A stretch of DNA of 64,000 bases. Source: Betaproteobacteria bacterium GR16-43. GTDB lineage: Bacteria; Pseudomonadota; Gammaproteobacteria; Burkholderiales; Usitatibacteraceae. Of this stretch, positions 53,354-61,730 are shown piece after piece (position 1 is the first letter of the stretch; every line of letters begins with the position of its first letter). A program made the translations under genes and the position numbers. The notes beneath the pieces were generated by a model. It worked only from the letters and a program-made list of their open reading frames with translations, did no database searches and was not told the origin of the DNA. The stretch covers positions 3,472,001 through 3,536,000 of the forward strand of contig CP019169.1 in the NCBI GenBank assembly GCA_001953215.1. Direction: 5' to 3'.

Positions 53354-54350
53354 CCGCCTCGCCGCCCTGGATGCGGCGGTGGTAGTCGCGCGGGCTCACG
53401 CCGAACACGCGGTGGAAGGTGCGGCGCATGCGTTCTTCGCTCCCGAAGCCGCAGCGCCGCGCGATCGCATCGAGGCGCAGGTTGCTCTCCTCCAGCAGCC
53501 GGCGCGCCATCTCCACGCGGGCGTGCTCGACGAACTTGGCGGGTGAGGTTCCGAGCTCGCGCTGGAAAAGGCGCGTGAGCGTCCTCTCGCTCATCGCGGC
53601 GCGCTCGGCCATGCGCTCGACGGAGACGTCCTCGCCCGGCGTGCGCAGCAGCCACTCGAGCAGCGGGGCGAGCTGCGGGTGGCTCACGGATTGCGCCGCG
53701 AGCTGCGCGCTCACCTGGGGCTCGTCTCCGGGCCGCTTCATCCACATGACCTTGTCGCGCGCCACGGCCAGGGCCACGTCGCGTCCGATGTCTTCCTCGA
53801 TCAAGGTGGCCGCGAGGTCCATCGCCGCGGCAATGCCCGCGCACGTGTACACGTTGCCGTCCTTCACGAACACGAGGTCGGGTTCGACGCGAATGCCCGG
53901 GTGGGCCTTGGCGAGCGTCTCGCAATGCCGCCAATGCGTGGTGGCGCGGCGTCCCTCGAGCAAGCCGGCCTTCGCCAGGATGAACGTGCCGGCCCCGAGG
54001 GCGACGACGCGCTTGGAGCGCGCCGCGGCACTGCGCACGAAATCCATCAGGGCCCCGTCGGCCAACGCGTTGTCCACCTCGCCACCGGCGACGACCAGGG
54101 TATCCAGGTCGGTCGGCGCGGAGGCGAAGGCGTCGTCCGCGACCACCGCGAGTCCGCACGAGGAGACCACGGGTCCGCGCTCGCGCGCCACGATGCGGGT
54201 CTTGTACGGGGGCTCGGTGTAGGCCCCGGGGCGGAGGCTCCTCACGGCGCTCCAGGCGCCGCGCAGCATTTCCATCGGACCGGCCAGGTTCAGGACCTGG
54301 ACGCCCGGGAAGGCGACCAGGCTTACGAGACGCGTTTCTCTTCGATCCAA
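53343..54350 (-). CDS. GlxA-type transcriptional regulator (DJ-1/PfpI plus AraC domain)
   Basis: A 335-residue regulator. An N-terminal DJ-1/PfpI-like domain (VSLVAFPGVQVLNLAGPMEML, DTLVVAGGEVDNAL) spans about residues 8-190; its nucleophile elbow reads ALGAGTFILAKAG, without the usual Cys, so it is a ligand-sensing and not an enzymatic domain. The C-terminal AraC module (VERMAERAAMSERTLTRLFQRELG, then RRCGFGSEERMRRTFHRVFG) binds DNA. The target is unknown. Its start overlaps the adjacent small gene by 28 bases. Confidence 0.9.
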   Translation of the reverse strand: MDRRETRLVSLVAFPGVQVLNLAGPMEMLRGAWSAVRSLRPGAYTEPPYKTRIVARERGPVVSSCGLAVVADDAFASAPTDLDTLVVAGGEVDNALADGALMDFVRSAAARSKRVVALGAGTFILAKAGLLEGRRATTHWRHCETLAKAHPGIRVEPDLVFVKDGNVYTCAGIAAAMDLAATLIEEDIGRDVALAVARDKVMWMKRPGDEPQVSAQLAAQSVSHPQLAPLLEWLLRTPGEDVSVERMAERAAMSERTLTRLFQRELGTSPAKFVEHARVEMARRLLEESNLRLDAIARRCGFGSEERMRRTFHRVFGVSPRDYHRRIQGGEAAIS

Positions 54351-54502
54351 CGCAGCGCCTCGTTCAACCGCGCCCGGTCCTCGTGCAGCCCTCCCAGCTG
54401 CACGTCGCAGCGCGCGATCGGCTGCGGGTAGCGGCGGATCTCCTCGTTCACTTCGGCGAGCCTGGCCTGGAGCTGGTCCAGGATGTACTGCGGGATGTCC
54501 AT
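54323..54502 (-). CDS. Small helical protein of unknown function
   Basis: A 59-residue protein from an ATG at 54502 with GGAGGAACC upstream. DQLQARLAEVNEEIRRYPQPIARCDVQLGGLHEDRARLNEALRWIEEK has the hydrophobic spacing of two amphipathic helices that could pair as a coiled coil. It overlaps the regulator gene and lies just after threonine aldolase in the same direction. No known family recognised. Confidence 0.6.
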   Translation of the reverse strand: MDIPQYILDQLQARLAEVNEEIRRYPQPIARCDVQLGGLHEDRARLNEALRWIEEKRVS

Positions 54503-54536
54503 GGTTCCTCCCGAATGCCGGAGCGGCCCGTCCACG

Positions 54537-55580
54537 CTACTCGCCCGAAACCGCCGCACGCGACGCAGTTCGGGCGTTTTGCGACAGGAACGCGCCGACC
54601 GCCGCGACGAAGGCATCGATGCCGGCGGCATCGAGGTCGAGGTGGGTCACCAGGCGCGTACGCGGGTCGATGAAGCACAGGATGTCCTTCGAACGCAGGT
54701 GCTCCTGCAGGGGCTTGCACACCTCCTTCGGGAAGGCGGCGAAGACCATGTTCGTCTGCACCGGTTCGCAAGCCACGCCCAGAGCTTCGAGCCCCTTCGC
54801 GAGCCGCCGCGCGTTCGCGTGGTCCTCGGCCAGGCGTTCGACGTGGTGCTCCAGTGCGTGCAAGCCCGCTGCCGCGACCACACCCGCCTGGCGCATGGCG
54901 CCGCCGACCATCTTCCGGACGCGCCGGGCGCGATCGATCACGTCGGCCTTGCCGACCAGCACGGTGCCGGCCGGGGCGCCCAGGCCTTTCGACAGGCACA
55001 CCGACACCGTATCGAACCCGGCACAGAGGTCCTTCACCGGCGTCCCGAGCTTCACGGCGGCGTTGAAGATGCGCGCCCCGTCGAGGTGGATCGAAAGGCC
55101 GCGGCGGCGTGCGAGCGCGACCGCGTCGGCGAGGTACGCACGCGCGATCACCTTGCCGCCGATCGTGTTTTCCAGCGCGATCAGCCGCGTGATGGCGAAG
55201 TGCGAATCGTCGGGCTTGATCGCCCCTTCGACCTCGGCCAGGTCCAGCGTCCCGTCCGGACGGTTGTTGAGCGGCTGCGGCTGGATCGAACCCAGCACCG
55301 CGCCGCCGCCGCCTTCGTACTTGTACGTGTGGGCCTGCTGCCCGACGATGACCTCCTCGCCACGCTGGCAATGGGACATCAGCGCGCAGAGGTTCGATTG
55401 CGTCCCGGTCGGGAAATAGAGGCCGGCCTGCATGCCGAAGAGCGCCGCGGCATGGTCCTGCAGGCGGTTCACCGTGGGGTCGTCGCCGAAGACGTCGTCG
55501 CCCAGTTCGGCCCGGGCCATGGCGGAGCGCATGGCGCTCGTGGGACGCGTGACGGTGTCGCTGCGGAAGTCGAGGGTCAT
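54537..55580 (-). CDS. ltaE: Low-specificity L-threonine aldolase
   Basis: A 347-residue PLP enzyme of the beta-eliminating aldolase family: FRSDTVTRPTSAMR, GDDVFGDDPTVNRL, FPTGTQSNLCALM, LENTIGGK and the Schiff-base Lys in VSVCLSKGLGAP. It splits L-threonine or L-allo-threonine to glycine and acetaldehyde. It starts at the ATG at 55580 (AGGAG upstream) and overlaps the preceding hypothetical gene by four bases (ATGA). Confidence 0.92.
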   Translation of the reverse strand: MTLDFRSDTVTRPTSAMRSAMARAELGDDVFGDDPTVNRLQDHAAALFGMQAGLYFPTGTQSNLCALMSHCQRGEEVIVGQQAHTYKYEGGGGAVLGSIQPQPLNNRPDGTLDLAEVEGAIKPDDSHFAITRLIALENTIGGKVIARAYLADAVALARRRGLSIHLDGARIFNAAVKLGTPVKDLCAGFDTVSVCLSKGLGAPAGTVLVGKADVIDRARRVRKMVGGAMRQAGVVAAAGLHALEHHVERLAEDHANARRLAKGLEALGVACEPVQTNMVFAAFPKEVCKPLQEHLRSKDILCFIDPRTRLVTHLDLDAAGIDAFVAAVGAFLSQNARTASRAAVSGE

Positions 55581-56119
55581 CGGGTCTCCTGGGCCTGCAG
55601 GGCCTCGAAGGTCGGGCGGAGCTTGTCGGCCTGCTCGCCCTGCCCCACCTCGCGGAGCAGCGCCAGCACGGCGTCGATGGATTGGGACTTGGCAAGCCAG
55701 GGCATGGCCACCTGCGCGAGGTAGGCGGTGAAGCCGTGGGCGAAGACGCCCACGTCCGTCGGGCCATTGATGCGCCACGATCCGGGCAGGCCGTCGGCAT
55801 GCGGTCCGAGCTGCAATTGCGAGAGCTTCACGCCGGGGGTGGGCACGACGAGCGACTGGGGCGCCCCGTGGGTGGCCTGCTGCAGCGGGTGGACGAGGAC
55901 GCGAAGCGTCGCGCGGACCATGAGCCCATCGCCCCCCGCGAGGTCTTCGCGGAACACCTCGATCTCGACGTCGCGGAACTGGCGCGCGCTCACGTAGCGG
56001 CGGATGGTGCGCGGCTGCAGCGTTTCGACCGGGGCGAAGCCCTCGGCGGCGAGGCGGGCACGCAGGATGTCGTCGGCAGCGTCGGCGACGAGGCGGATCA
56101 GGGCGGGACGATTGGGCAT
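55577..56119 (-). CDS. Hypothetical protein, 180 residues
   Basis: A soluble protein without a leader or membrane segment. It carries a RTIRRYVSARQFRDVEIEVFRED core and a Gly/Pro-rich middle (VVPTPGVKLSQLQLGPHADGLPGSW). The ATG at 56119 overlaps nothing upstream; the downstream threonine aldolase start overlaps its stop (ATGA), so they are translated together. I do not recognise a family. Confidence 0.6.
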   Translation of the reverse strand: MPNRPALIRLVADAADDILRARLAAEGFAPVETLQPRTIRRYVSARQFRDVEIEVFREDLAGGDGLMVRATLRVLVHPLQQATHGAPQSLVVPTPGVKLSQLQLGPHADGLPGSWRINGPTDVGVFAHGFTAYLAQVAMPWLAKSQSIDAVLALLREVGQGEQADKLRPTFEALQAQETR

Positions 56120-56168
56120 CCCGCGATTTTACCTGCCCTCCGCTACGGAAGCTCTAACCAGCGCATCC

Positions 56169-57224
56169 CTAGCGCAGGCCCTGGTTGAACTTCTCCAGCG
56201 CGGCGTTGCCCGGGCAGAGCTCGCGCTCGTTCAGCTCGTTCAGCGGCGTGGCCACCGTGTTCAGGGAGTCGTGCAGGTCGCGCGGCGCGCTCGCCACGTA
56301 GAGCAACCCGGTCGCGATCTCCCCGAGGGCATAGCGTTCCTGGACGAAGTTCATGGCGCGCAGCCGGTTCGACGCGTCGTAACTCGGCTCCAGTTTGCGC
56401 AGGCGGATCATCGAACCGTCGTGCTGGCGGATCTCCTGCACCGTGCCCGGCTCGTAGTTCGTCGTGATCTCCGAACGGATCGGGATCACGTCCATCGCGT
56501 TGACGGCCTCGTTGTGCTCGCGCACGTAGTCGTAGCTCTTGGTCGAGCCGTCGTGGTTGTTGAACGCCACGCAGGGCGAGATCACGTCGAGGAAGGCCGC
56601 GCCCGGGTGCATCAGCGCGCCCTTGATGAGCGGAACGAGCTGCGCCTTGTCCCCGGAGAAGCTGCGGGCGACGTAGGTGGCGCCCAGCTGCAGCGCCATC
56701 AGCACGAGGTCGATCGACTCGTCGGCATTGAGCGCGCCGCGCTTGCTCTTGGAGCCGCGGTCGGCCGTCGCCGAGAACTGCCCTTTGGTCAACCCGTAGA
56801 CGCCGTTGTTCTCGACGATGTACGTCATGTTCACGCCGCGGCGCATCACGTGCGCGAACTGGCCCAGGCCGATGGAGGCCGAGTCCCCGTCGCCCGACAC
56901 GCCGAGGTAGATCAGGTCGCGATTGGCGGCATTGGCGCCCGTGAGCACCGAGGGCATGCGGCCATGCACGGTGTTGAAGCCGTGCGACTGTCCCAGGAAA
57001 TACGTGGGCGTCTTCGACGAGCATCCGATGCCCGAGAGCTTCGCCACGCGGTGCGGCGCGATATCCATCTCGAAGCAGGCCTGGATGATCGCGCCCGTGA
57101 TCGAGTCGTGGCCGCAGCCGGCGCAGAGCGTCGAGACGGTGCCCTCGTAGTCGCGGCGCGTGAACCCGAGCTTGTTCTTCGGGAGGTCCGGATGGTGGAG
57201 TTTCGGCTTTGCCAGATAGGTCAT
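56169..57224 (-). CDS. korB: 2-oxoacid:ferredoxin oxidoreductase, beta subunit
   Basis: A 351-residue TPP-binding subunit of the 2-oxoglutarate/2-oxoacid:acceptor oxidoreductase. The iron-sulfur Cys in STLCAGCGHDSI and IGCSSKTP, and the TPP-Mg region SGDGDSASIGLGQFAHVMRRGVNMTYIVENNGVYGLTKGQ are clear. The enzyme converts 2-oxoglutarate to succinyl-CoA with ferredoxin as acceptor. The start at 57224 follows GGGAG; an ATG at 57254 would run into the upstream inverted repeat. The alpha subunit gene lies upstream beyond a 116-base gap. Confidence 0.92.
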   Translation of the reverse strand: MTYLAKPKLHHPDLPKNKLGFTRRDYEGTVSTLCAGCGHDSITGAIIQACFEMDIAPHRVAKLSGIGCSSKTPTYFLGQSHGFNTVHGRMPSVLTGANAANRDLIYLGVSGDGDSASIGLGQFAHVMRRGVNMTYIVENNGVYGLTKGQFSATADRGSKSKRGALNADESIDLVLMALQLGATYVARSFSGDKAQLVPLIKGALMHPGAAFLDVISPCVAFNNHDGSTKSYDYVREHNEAVNAMDVIPIRSEITTNYEPGTVQEIRQHDGSMIRLRKLEPSYDASNRLRAMNFVQERYALGEIATGLLYVASAPRDLHDSLNTVATPLNELNERELCPGNAALEKFNQGLR

Positions 57225-57249
57225 CTCAAGAACTCCCAATAGACCAGAG

Positions 57250-57321
57250 GACACAGATGAACACGGATGAACACAGATAGAGGCATGAAGTTATCTGTGT
57301 CCATCCGTGTTCATCTGTGTC
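57250..57321. repeat. 30-bp inverted repeat between korA and korB
   Basis: The left arm (57250-57279) begins GACACAGATGAACACGGATG and the right arm (57292-57321) ends CATCCGTGTTCATCTGTGTC; they pair over 30 bases with a single mismatch around a 12-base loop. The ACACAGATGAACACGGATGAACACAGAT-like theme is itself built of short direct repeats (ACACAGAT, AACACGGAT). It resembles a family of CTGTGTTCATC-type intergenic repeats met in many unrelated bacteria. In the kor operon it may reduce or protect the korB part of the message. Confidence 0.85.
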
Positions 57322-57340
57322 GAGAAAGCTCTTCCGCAAA

Positions 57341-59197
57341 TCATTCCCCGCCCCCGCCACTTGCAGCGGTCTTCTTCAGTGGCGTCACGTTGAACGCACC
57401 AAGGCGCTGGGCGATCTCGCCCTGGATGAAGCGCGCGGTGATCGGCGTGCCGTCGTAGTGCAGCACCGGCGTGAGTTTCGAGGGATCGAGCTGTCCTTCG
57501 GCCACCAGCAGCGTGCGCAGCTGCGCGTCGCGGTTCTGTTCGACCACGAAGACGTGCTCGTGGCGGTTCGCCCACTCGAGCACTTCCTCGTGGAAGGGGA
57601 AGGCGCGGATGCGAAGCGCGTCGATGTCGATCGCCGCGGCCTCGAGCTCCACCAGCGCCTCGCGCATCGCGGGCCCGGTCGAACCGTAGAAGATCACGCC
57701 GAAGCGGCTGGGCTTGCGTGCGTCGATGTGCTCGGGCTTCGGCACGAGGTCCTTGGCGGTCTCGAACTTGCGCAGCAGGCGCTGCATGTTGTCGACGTAG
57801 GCCTTGCCGTCCTCCGTGTAGCGCGCATAGCGGTCGCGGCTGGTGCCGCGGGTGAAGAAGGCCCCGCGCTTGGGATGCGTGCCGGGATAGGTGCGGTACG
57901 TGATGCCGTCGCCGTCCACGTCGAGGTAGCGGCCGAAGCGCGCTCCTGCCTCGAGGTCCTGGTAGGAGCGGACCTTGCCGCGATCGTAATGGCGCTTGTC
58001 GTCCCATTGCAGCGGCTCGCACAGGCGCTCGTTCATGCCGATGTCGAGGTCCAGCAGGACGAACACCGGCGTCTGCAGGCGATCGGCGAGATCGAACGAG
58101 ACCGCCGCGTGCTCGAAGCACTCCTTCGGATCCTCGGGGAAGAGCAGCACGTGCTTGGTGTCGCCGTGCGAGGCGTAGGCGCACGCGAGCACGTCGGCCT
58201 GCTGGGTGCGCGTCGGCATCCCGGTGGAAGGCCCGGCACGCTGCACGTTGATGATCACCGCGGGGATCTCGGCGAAGTACGCGAGCCCGATGAATTCGCT
58301 CATGAGCGAAATGCCCGGACCCGACGTGCACGTGAAGGCCCGTGCGCCGTTCCACGCCGCGCCGATCACCATGCCGATCGAGGCCAGCTCGTCCTCGGCC
58401 TGCACGATGGCGAAGCGGTTCTTCGTGGTGCCGGGATCGACGCGGAACTTGCGGCAATGCTTGGCGAACGCCTCGGCTACCGAGGACGACGGCGTGATCG
58501 GGTACCACGCCGCGAAGGTGGCGCCCCCGTAGACGCAGCCCAGCGCCACGGCGCTGTTGCCCTCGAGGAAGACCTTCTTGCCGACGCGATCGCCGCGGCG
58601 CACGCGGATGCCCAGCGGGCACGGCAGGTGGGCCAGGGCGTAGTCGCGCCCCATGTGCAACGCCTTGATGTTGGGCTCGAGGAGCTTCTCCTTGCCCTTG
58701 TACTGCTCGGCGATGAGCTTCTCGATCTCCGGGACGTCGATCTCCAGCAGCGCGGAGAGCGCGCCCACGTAGATGATGTTCTTGAAGAGCTGGCGCTGGC
58801 GCGGGTCCGAATAGGCCGCGTTGGTGATCTCCGTGAGCGGCATGCCGATCACGTGGATGTCGTCGCGGAACCGCGAGGCCGGCATCGGCCGCGTGGAATC
58901 GTAGAAGAGGTAGCCGCCGGGTTCGATCTCGGCGACGTCGGGCTCCCAGGTCTGCGGGTTCATGGCGACCATGAGGTCGCAGCCGCCGCGGCGGCCGAGC
59001 CAGCCCTGCTCCGACACCCTCACCTCGTACCAGGTCGGCAGCCCCTGGATGTTCGAGGGAAAGATGTTGCGCGGGCTGATGGGCACGCCCATGCGCATGA
59101 TGGACTTCGCGAAAAGCGTGTTGGCCGAGGCCGACCCCGATCCATTCACGTTCGCGAACTTGATGACGAAGTCGTTGACCGACTCGATTCTTTTCAT
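57341..59197 (-). CDS. korA: 2-oxoacid:ferredoxin oxidoreductase, alpha subunit
   Basis: A 618-residue subunit in which the gamma domain (residues about 1-190, VIKFANVNGSGSASANTLFAKSIMRMG) is fused in front of the pyrimidine-binding alpha domain (from about 210, with YPITPSSSVAEAFA, AEDELASIGMVIGAAWNGARAFTCTSGPGISLM). This is the usual KorA layout. It pairs with KorB. The start MKRIESVNDFVIKF is conserved in type; it runs first in the operon. Confidence 0.93.
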   Translation of the reverse strand: MKRIESVNDFVIKFANVNGSGSASANTLFAKSIMRMGVPISPRNIFPSNIQGLPTWYEVRVSEQGWLGRRGGCDLMVAMNPQTWEPDVAEIEPGGYLFYDSTRPMPASRFRDDIHVIGMPLTEITNAAYSDPRQRQLFKNIIYVGALSALLEIDVPEIEKLIAEQYKGKEKLLEPNIKALHMGRDYALAHLPCPLGIRVRRGDRVGKKVFLEGNSAVALGCVYGGATFAAWYPITPSSSVAEAFAKHCRKFRVDPGTTKNRFAIVQAEDELASIGMVIGAAWNGARAFTCTSGPGISLMSEFIGLAYFAEIPAVIINVQRAGPSTGMPTRTQQADVLACAYASHGDTKHVLLFPEDPKECFEHAAVSFDLADRLQTPVFVLLDLDIGMNERLCEPLQWDDKRHYDRGKVRSYQDLEAGARFGRYLDVDGDGITYRTYPGTHPKRGAFFTRGTSRDRYARYTEDGKAYVDNMQRLLRKFETAKDLVPKPEHIDARKPSRFGVIFYGSTGPAMREALVELEAAAIDIDALRIRAFPFHEEVLEWANRHEHVFVVEQNRDAQLRTLLVAEGQLDPSKLTPVLHYDGTPITARFIQGEIAQRLGAFNVTPLKKTAASGGGGE

Positions 59198-59251
59198 CTT
59201 GCCGCGCCCTCCTCCAAGAGGTGCCGGGTGCCATTCTAGTCCAGAGCTACC

Positions 59252-60277
59252 CTAGCGGCGCAGGACCTCCACAAGCCGTCCCGCGATGGTCGCCACGTCG
59301 CCCACGTGCCCGGCGTACCCTGCCTCGATGGCGGCCCGCGGCATGCCGTACACCACGCACGAGGCTTCGTCCTGCGCGAAGGTGGCCGCACCCGCGCGCT
59401 TGAGCTTTCCCAGGCCCTCGGCGCCGTCGCGCCCCATGCCGGTCAGCAGCACGCCGGCCGCTTTCGAACCCGCCGCCCGGGCCGCGGATTCGAACAGCAC
59501 GTCCACCGCGGGCCGGTGGCGGTTCACCGCCGGTTCCTGGTCGATCCGTGCCACGTAGTCGGCGCCCTGCGAATCGACGCGCAGGTGCCAGTCGCCCGGC
59601 GCGATGTAGGCGTGCCCCGCCTGCAGGACCTCGCCGTTCTCCGCTTCCGTCACCTTCAGCGCGCAGAGGTCGTCCAGGCGGCGCGCGAACATGCGCGTGA
59701 ACATCTCCGGCATGTGCTGCACGATGGCCACGGGCGGCGAATTGGGCGGCAGGCGCTCCAGCAGTTCGCGGATCATCTCCGTGGCGCCCGTCGAACCGCC
59801 GACGGCGATGAGCGAACCGGGCCTGAAGTTCACCGCCTCGCTCGCCACCGGGCGCGGATTGACCTGCAGCGGACGCACTTCGGCCTGCGCGGCCTCACGG
59901 ACCTTCTCGATCAGGTCCAGGCCGAAGACGTGCAGGTCGCGCGAGCCCTCGCCGCTGGGCTTGGTGGCGAAGTCGATCGCCCCCAGTTCGAGGGCCCGCA
60001 GCGTGACCTCCGCGTTGGCCTCCGTGAGCGAGGACACCATCACGACGGGCATCGGGCGCAGGCGCATGAGGCGCTCGAGGAAGGTGATGCCGTCCATGCG
60101 CGGCATCTCCACGTCGAGCGTGAGGACGTCGGGCTTCAACTGCTTGATCTTCTCGCGCGCATCGATCGGATCGCCGGCGATGCCCGCGACCTTGATGTCG
60201 TCCTGCGCGCCCAGGATGGTCGAGAGCAGCCGCTGCATCAGCGGCGAATCCTCGACGATGAGTACGCGGATCGCCAT
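59252..60277 (-). CDS. cheB: Chemotaxis response regulator protein-glutamate methylesterase CheB
   Basis: A 341-residue protein with a receiver domain (Asp in LTLDVEMPRMDG, residues 1-120) joined by a short linker to the methylesterase (Ser in VGGSTGATEM, His in IVQHMPEMF, Asp in GMGRDGAEG). It removes methyl groups from chemoreceptors and also has deamidase activity. The ATG overlaps the cheD stop by one base. It is last in the che run. Confidence 0.96.
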   Translation of the reverse strand: MAIRVLIVEDSPLMQRLLSTILGAQDDIKVAGIAGDPIDAREKIKQLKPDVLTLDVEMPRMDGITFLERLMRLRPMPVVMVSSLTEANAEVTLRALELGAIDFATKPSGEGSRDLHVFGLDLIEKVREAAQAEVRPLQVNPRPVASEAVNFRPGSLIAVGGSTGATEMIRELLERLPPNSPPVAIVQHMPEMFTRMFARRLDDLCALKVTEAENGEVLQAGHAYIAPGDWHLRVDSQGADYVARIDQEPAVNRHRPAVDVLFESAARAAGSKAAGVLLTGMGRDGAEGLGKLKRAGAATFAQDEASCVVYGMPRAAIEAGYAGHVGDVATIAGRLVEVLRR

Positions 60278-60906
60278 CAGACGAAGATGTCGGCGCCGCC
60301 GCCCTTGGCGAGCTCGTCCAGGCGCTCGGCGTAATCGCGTTCGCGCACGAGCACCGTGTCGTTGCTGAGGATCCGCAGCCGCTTCACCAGCACCCGTCCG
60401 CTGCGGGGAAAGAAGTAGACCTTGCTCGCCTCGTGCCGGCCGAGGTCGTGCGCGAGGACCGGGATGCGTTCGCGCTCGAGGTACTCCATCGCGAACTTCG
60501 CGTTCTTCGCGCCGACGTCGGACATGCCCGGCACGATCCGCCCCGCGCCGAAGACCTTGGCCTCGAGCCGGTCGCGCCGCGCGCCGAGCGACAGGAGATG
60601 GTTCACGAGCACCTCCATCGCATAGGCGCCATAGCGCGCCGATTCCGAGAGCGGGCCGTCGGGCTGGCCCTCGTGGTGCGGGAGCATGAAGTGGTTCATG
60701 CCGCCCACGTGGGAACCCGGGTCGCGCACGCACGCCGAGACGCAGGATCCCAGCACCGTGACGATGACCATGTTGCGCTGCGTGGCGTAGACCTCCCCGG
60801 GGCCGATCTTGGCGGCCGGCAGGTTGAACTGGCGGTCGATGTAGTGCGAATCGCGCGTCGTGCCGCTCGATTTGTCCTTCCCGCCTTCGCGCGTGGAATC
60901 CTTCAC
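60277..60906 (-). CDS. cheD: Chemoreceptor glutamine deamidase CheD
   Basis: A 209-residue CheD with a GTG start that overlaps the cheR stop (GTGA). The catalytic Cys and His are in VTVLGSCVSACVRD and GGMNHFMLP, with the later conserved KVFGAGRIVPGM. It converts Gln to Glu in the methylation helices of receptors. The N-terminal 20 residues are Lys/Asp-rich and not conserved. Confidence 0.93.
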   Translation of the reverse strand: MKDSTREGGKDKSSGTTRDSHYIDRQFNLPAAKIGPGEVYATQRNMVIVTVLGSCVSACVRDPGSHVGGMNHFMLPHHEGQPDGPLSESARYGAYAMEVLVNHLLSLGARRDRLEAKVFGAGRIVPGMSDVGAKNAKFAMEYLERERIPVLAHDLGRHEASKVYFFPRSGRVLVKRLRILSNDTVLVRERDYAERLDELAKGGGADIFV

Positions 60907-61730
60907 GCCGCCCCCTTCGCCTTGCCGTAGACCGTGCGGCCCCGGGGAATGAAGAGGTCCGAGGCGTGCAGCAGGCTCTCGGAATGCCCGGCGAAGTACA
61001 GGCCGTCGGGCGCCAGGCGCCGCGAGAGGCGCTCGAGCACGCCGCGCTGCGTGGCCTTGTCGAAGTAGATGAGCACGTTGCGGCAGAAGATCGCGTCGAA
61101 CGGGCCTTCCACGTCCCAGCGCGTATCGCGCAGGTTGATGGGCCGGAATTCGACCAGCGAGCGCAGCTCGTCGCGCACGCGCGCATGGCCCGCGCGCGAA
61201 CCCTTGCCCTTGAGGAAGAACCGGCGCAGGCGCTCGTCGTCCACGGTCGTGACCCGCTCCATCGGGTAGACGCCGTCGCGGCCGGTGGCGAGCACCTTGC
61301 TGTCGAGGTCGGTCGCGACGATGCGCACCGGCGGCTCGAACGTGCCGAAGGCTTCGCACAGCGTGATCGCGATGGAGTACGGCTCCTCGCCGGTCGACGA
61401 GGCCGCGCTCCAGATGCGCAACTCGCGCCCCAGCGCCTTCGCGTGGGCCGCGAGGATCGGGAAGTGGTGCGCCTCGCGGAAGAAATCGGTCTGGTTGGTG
61501 GTGAGCGAGTTGACGAAGTGCTCCCACTCGGGATGCTGGTCGTCGTCGAGGATCGAGAGGTAGTCGGCGAACGTCGCGAAGCCCAGCGCTCGCACGCGCT
61601 TGGCCACGCGGCTGTAGACCATCTCCGCCTTGCCCTCGGCCAGCGCGATCCCGGCCCGCTGGTGGATCAGCTGGCGTACACGCGCGAAATCCGCGCGGGC
61701 GTAGGCGAACTCCCGCTCTTCCGTGGCCAT
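60903..61730 (-). CDS. cheR: Chemotaxis methyltransferase CheR
   Basis: A 275-residue enzyme. The N-terminal helical domain with RVAKRVRALG, and the SAM-binding domain with LRIWSAASSTGEEPYSIAI, RIVATDLDSKVLATGRDGVY and FDAIFCRNVLIYFDKATQR are standard. It methylates receptor glutamates, opposing CheB. The ATG at 61730 shares one base with the receptor gene stop (TGATG). Confidence 0.95.
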   Translation of the reverse strand: MATEEREFAYARADFARVRQLIHQRAGIALAEGKAEMVYSRVAKRVRALGFATFADYLSILDDDQHPEWEHFVNSLTTNQTDFFREAHHFPILAAHAKALGRELRIWSAASSTGEEPYSIAITLCEAFGTFEPPVRIVATDLDSKVLATGRDGVYPMERVTTVDDERLRRFFLKGKGSRAGHARVRDELRSLVEFRPINLRDTRWDVEGPFDAIFCRNVLIYFDKATQRGVLERLSRRLAPDGLYFAGHSESLLHASDLFIPRGRTVYGKAKGAA

